A stretch of DNA of 7,836 bases from Comamonas sp. (GTDB lineage: Bacteria > Pseudomonadota > Gammaproteobacteria > Burkholderiales > Burkholderiaceae_C), in assembly GCA_018384835.1 (NCBI GenBank), contig JAHAYB010000388.1, positions 1 to 7,836 on the forward strand. Reading direction: 5' to 3'. A model generated the notes under the pieces. That model ran no database searches, was not told the origin of the DNA, and saw only the letters and a list, made by a program, of their open reading frames with translations. The translations under genes were made by a program, and so were the position numbers. Within the stretch, counting starts at the first letter, position 1. The number at the start of each line of letters is the position of its first letter. Positions 6,343 to 7,836 of the stretch are shown here, piece by piece.

Positions 6343-7533
6343 ATGACAGCAACCCACAGCGGCTGGTTTATCGGCCTGATGTCCGGCACATCCCTGGATG
6401 GCGTGGATGGCGTACTTGCCCAATTTACCGGCGCACAACTTTCCGACGCACCAACCCTGCAAGTACAAACCCATGCCAGTTGCTCCATGCCGCCTGCGCT
6501 GCGCCAAGAGCTGCTAGCGCTTAACAGCCGCCACGGCCAGGACGAGCTGCACCGCGCCGCCCTGGCAGGCACAGCCATCAGCCGCTTGTATGCCCAGGTG
6601 GTGCAAGCGCTATTGCAGCAAAGCGGCCTGCCCGCCAGCGCTGTTACCGCCATCGGTGCCCATGGGCAAACCGTGCGCCACCAACCCGGCTTGCATGATG
6701 GCGTGGGCTACAGCCTGCAACTGCTCAACCCCGCCTATCTGGCCGAGCGCACCGGCATCACCGTTGTAGCTGACCTGCGCAACCGCGACGTTGCCGCTGG
6801 CGGCCAGGGTGCGCCTTTGGTTCCGGCATTTCATCAGCAAGTATTTAGCCAGGCCGAGCGCACCGCGCTGGTGCTGAACATTGGTGGCATCTCTAACCTA
6901 AGCGTGCTACCGCCCCAAAGTGATGCCAGCCAGCCGGTGCTGGGCTTTGACTGCGGCCCCGGCAATGCGCTAATGGATGCCTGGTGCCAGCAACACACCG
7001 GCCAAACCTACGATGCCGATGGCGCATGGGCGGCCAGTGGCCAGGTACTGCCTGCCTTGCTAGAGCGGTTGCTGCAAGAGCCGTTTTTTCAGCAGGCTCC
7101 CCCCAAAAGCACGGGGCGCGATTTATTCCACCCCGCTTGGCTAACTGAGCAATTGCAGCCCTTTGCCCAGGCCGCGCCGGTGGATGTGCAAGCCACCCTG
7201 ACCGCCTTCACCGCCCAAGTCTGCGCCCAAGATGCCCTACGCTATGGGCGTGATGCCAAAACACTGCTGGTATGCGGCGGCGGTGCTTTGAACACCTGCC
7301 TAATGCAGCAGCTACAACAGCGCCTACCCGGCTGGCAGGTCATGAGCACGGCCAGCGCCGGTCTGCCGCCCTTGCAGGTGGAGGCCGCCGCCTTCGCCTG
7401 GCTAGCGCGGCAATGCCTGCTGGGCTTGCCGGGCAACCTGCCAGCGGTCACTGGTGCGGCAGGACTTAGGGTGCTGGGGGCGATTTATTCGTTTGGCGAT
7501 TTTCTAAAAGCGGCGACACCGGCTAAGATTTAG
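6343..7533 (+). CDS. anmK: Anhydro-N-acetylmuramic acid kinase
   Basis: Cytoplasmic kinase that opens and phosphorylates 1,6-anhydro-MurNAc to MurNAc-6-phosphate using ATP, in recycling of cell-wall turnover products. The ASKHA-fold family motifs are all present: GLMSGTSLDGVD (residues 11-22), GAHGQTVRH (105-113), DLRNRDVAAGGQGAPLVP (144-161), LNIGGISNLS (178-187), GFDCGPGN (201-208, Asp203 matching the catalytic Asp), CGGGALN (311-317) and the C-terminal GLPGNLPAVTGA (361-372). Length is 396, a little above the E. coli enzyme, with an extra C-terminal tail. An ATG at 6304 in the same frame is rejected because it abuts the terminator's T-run and adds a Pro/Thr-rich, non-family extension; the ATG at 6343 gives the normal N-terminus. 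Neither has a clear ribosome-binding site, and the leader is A/C-rich. No promoter stands out. The neighbouring M23 gene supports a cell-wall role. Confidence 0.95.
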   Translation: MTATHSGWFIGLMSGTSLDGVDGVLAQFTGAQLSDAPTLQVQTHASCSMPPALRQELLALNSRHGQDELHRAALAGTAISRLYAQVVQALLQQSGLPASAVTAIGAHGQTVRHQPGLHDGVGYSLQLLNPAYLAERTGITVVADLRNRDVAAGGQGAPLVPAFHQQVFSQAERTALVLNIGGISNLSVLPPQSDASQPVLGFDCGPGNALMDAWCQQHTGQTYDADGAWAASGQVLPALLERLLQEPFFQQAPPKSTGRDLFHPAWLTEQLQPFAQAAPVDVQATLTAFTAQVCAQDALRYGRDAKTLLVCGGGALNTCLMQQLQQRLPGWQVMSTASAGLPPLQVEAAAFAWLARQCLLGLPGNLPAVTGAAGLRVLGAIYSFGDFLKAATPAKI

Positions 7534-7563
7534 CCCCCAGCCATCTATAGCGCTACTTTCAAC

Positions 7564-7569
7564 AGGAGA
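7564..7569 (+). promoter_or_regulatory. Ribosome-binding site of the lipoprotein gene
   Basis: AGGAGA lies 6 nt before the ATG at 7576. It is the best ribosome-binding site in the window and fixes the start of the lipoprotein gene. The 42-nt gap after anmK shows no terminator, so the two genes may share a transcript. Confidence 0.75.
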
Positions 7570-7575
7570 CGAAAC

Positions 7576-7836
7576 ATGCCAATCCCATCGACACACCCCA
7601 CACCTGAGTCAGCCCCTTCGGCCTACCAGCGTTGGTTACTCACAGCGGTCATGGCCGCTGTGACCAGCTTGGCTGCCTGCGGTGGCGGTAGCGGTAGCGG
7701 TAGTAGTGCAGACAGCAGCCAGGACCCCAGCACCCCGCCTGACACTGTACAACCCACCCCAGAGCCGACCCCAGAGCCAGAACCTACTCCAGAGCGTGAA
7801 CCCACCCCAGAACCTGAACCCACCCCAGAACCTGAA
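7576..7836 (+). CDS. Putative lipoprotein with Pro/Glu-rich repeat stalk, N-terminal part
   Basis: The first 87 codons of an open frame that runs past the right edge. Residues about 17-34 form a lipoprotein signal peptide: one Arg (19), a hydrophobic core (LLTAVMAAVTSLA) and the lipobox LAAC with Cys35 as the lipid-bearing residue. After Cys come Gly/Ser linkers (GGGSGSGSS), then a PTPEPE-type repeat from about residue 60 to the edge. Gly, not Asp, follows the Cys, so outer-membrane sorting is expected by the E. coli rule. The linker and the Pro/Glu stalk suggest a spacer that holds a C-terminal domain away from the membrane; that domain lies outside the window, so no function is assigned. 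The N-terminal region before the core (MPIPSTHPTPESAPSAYQ) is long for a lipoprotein, but the ribosome-binding site supports this start. It is 42 nt behind anmK. Confidence 0.8.
   Translation, partial: MPIPSTHPTPESAPSAYQRWLLTAVMAAVTSLAACGGGSGSGSSADSSQDPSTPPDTVQPTPEPTPEPEPTPEREPTPEPEPTPEPE
7751..7836 (+). repeat. Tandem repeat coding for PTPEPE units
   Basis: An 18-bp unit, GAACCCACCCCAGAACCT, occurs twice without mismatch (7798-7815 and 7816-7833), and the next copy starts at 7834. Degenerate copies extend upstream to about 7751. The unit is a multiple of 3, so gain or loss of copies would change stalk length without breaking the frame. The array continues beyond the window, so copy number is unknown. 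Confidence 0.85.

Noticed and set aside
7751..7836. Tandem repeats at the right edge considered as a CRISPR array.
   Set aside because: The unit is 18 bp with no unique spacers and translates in frame to a PTPEPE stalk of a lipoprotein.

Overview
The window looks like a chromosomal segment from a GC-rich betaproteobacterium of the order Burkholderiales, most likely the family Comamonadaceae. This rests on the protein sequences (a 411-residue KMSKS-type TyrRS, a GlmU of about 477 residues, an AnmK ending in the family's conserved tail) and on the order tyrS / divergent M23 peptidase / anmK, which I recall as common in that group. No database search was possible, so the genus is left open.

Layout. 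Positions 1-1041 (+) hold the C-terminal part of a TonB-dependent outer-membrane copper receptor of the OprC/NosA type, with a striking Met/His-rich stretch. It converges on a leftward block that reads, in transcription order, tyrS (4611-3376), glmU (3337-1904) and a short soluble histidine kinase (1888-1103). The small gaps (38 and 15 nt) suggest one operon. A perfect 9-bp stem at 1074-1094 lies between the converging genes. A 254-bp AT-richer spacer (4612-4865) separates tyrS from a rightward block: a membrane-anchored M23 peptidoglycan endopeptidase (4866-6239, GTG start), a clear intrinsic terminator (6275-6303), anmK (6343-7533), and the start of a lipoprotein with a (PTPEPE)n stalk that runs off the right edge (7576-7836).

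Function. Three genes around the divergent spacer belong to cell-wall metabolism. GlmU makes UDP-GlcNAc, the precursor of peptidoglycan and LPS. The M23 enzyme cuts peptide cross-links in the periplasm. AnmK returns anhydro-MurNAc from turnover to the MurNAc-6-P recycling pathway. TyrS is a translation housekeeping gene. The histidine kinase has no sensor or membrane domain and no response regulator beside it. The copper receptor is functionally unrelated and appears more GC-rich than the rest.

I did not find a clearly new biological system. There is no CRISPR array, tRNA, rRNA, transposase or integrase. The points most worth a second look are the orphan kinase behind glmU, the Met/His-rich receptor segment, the nested repeats in the tyrS/M23 promoter region, the terminator just ahead of anmK, and the repeat-bearing lipoprotein at the edge.
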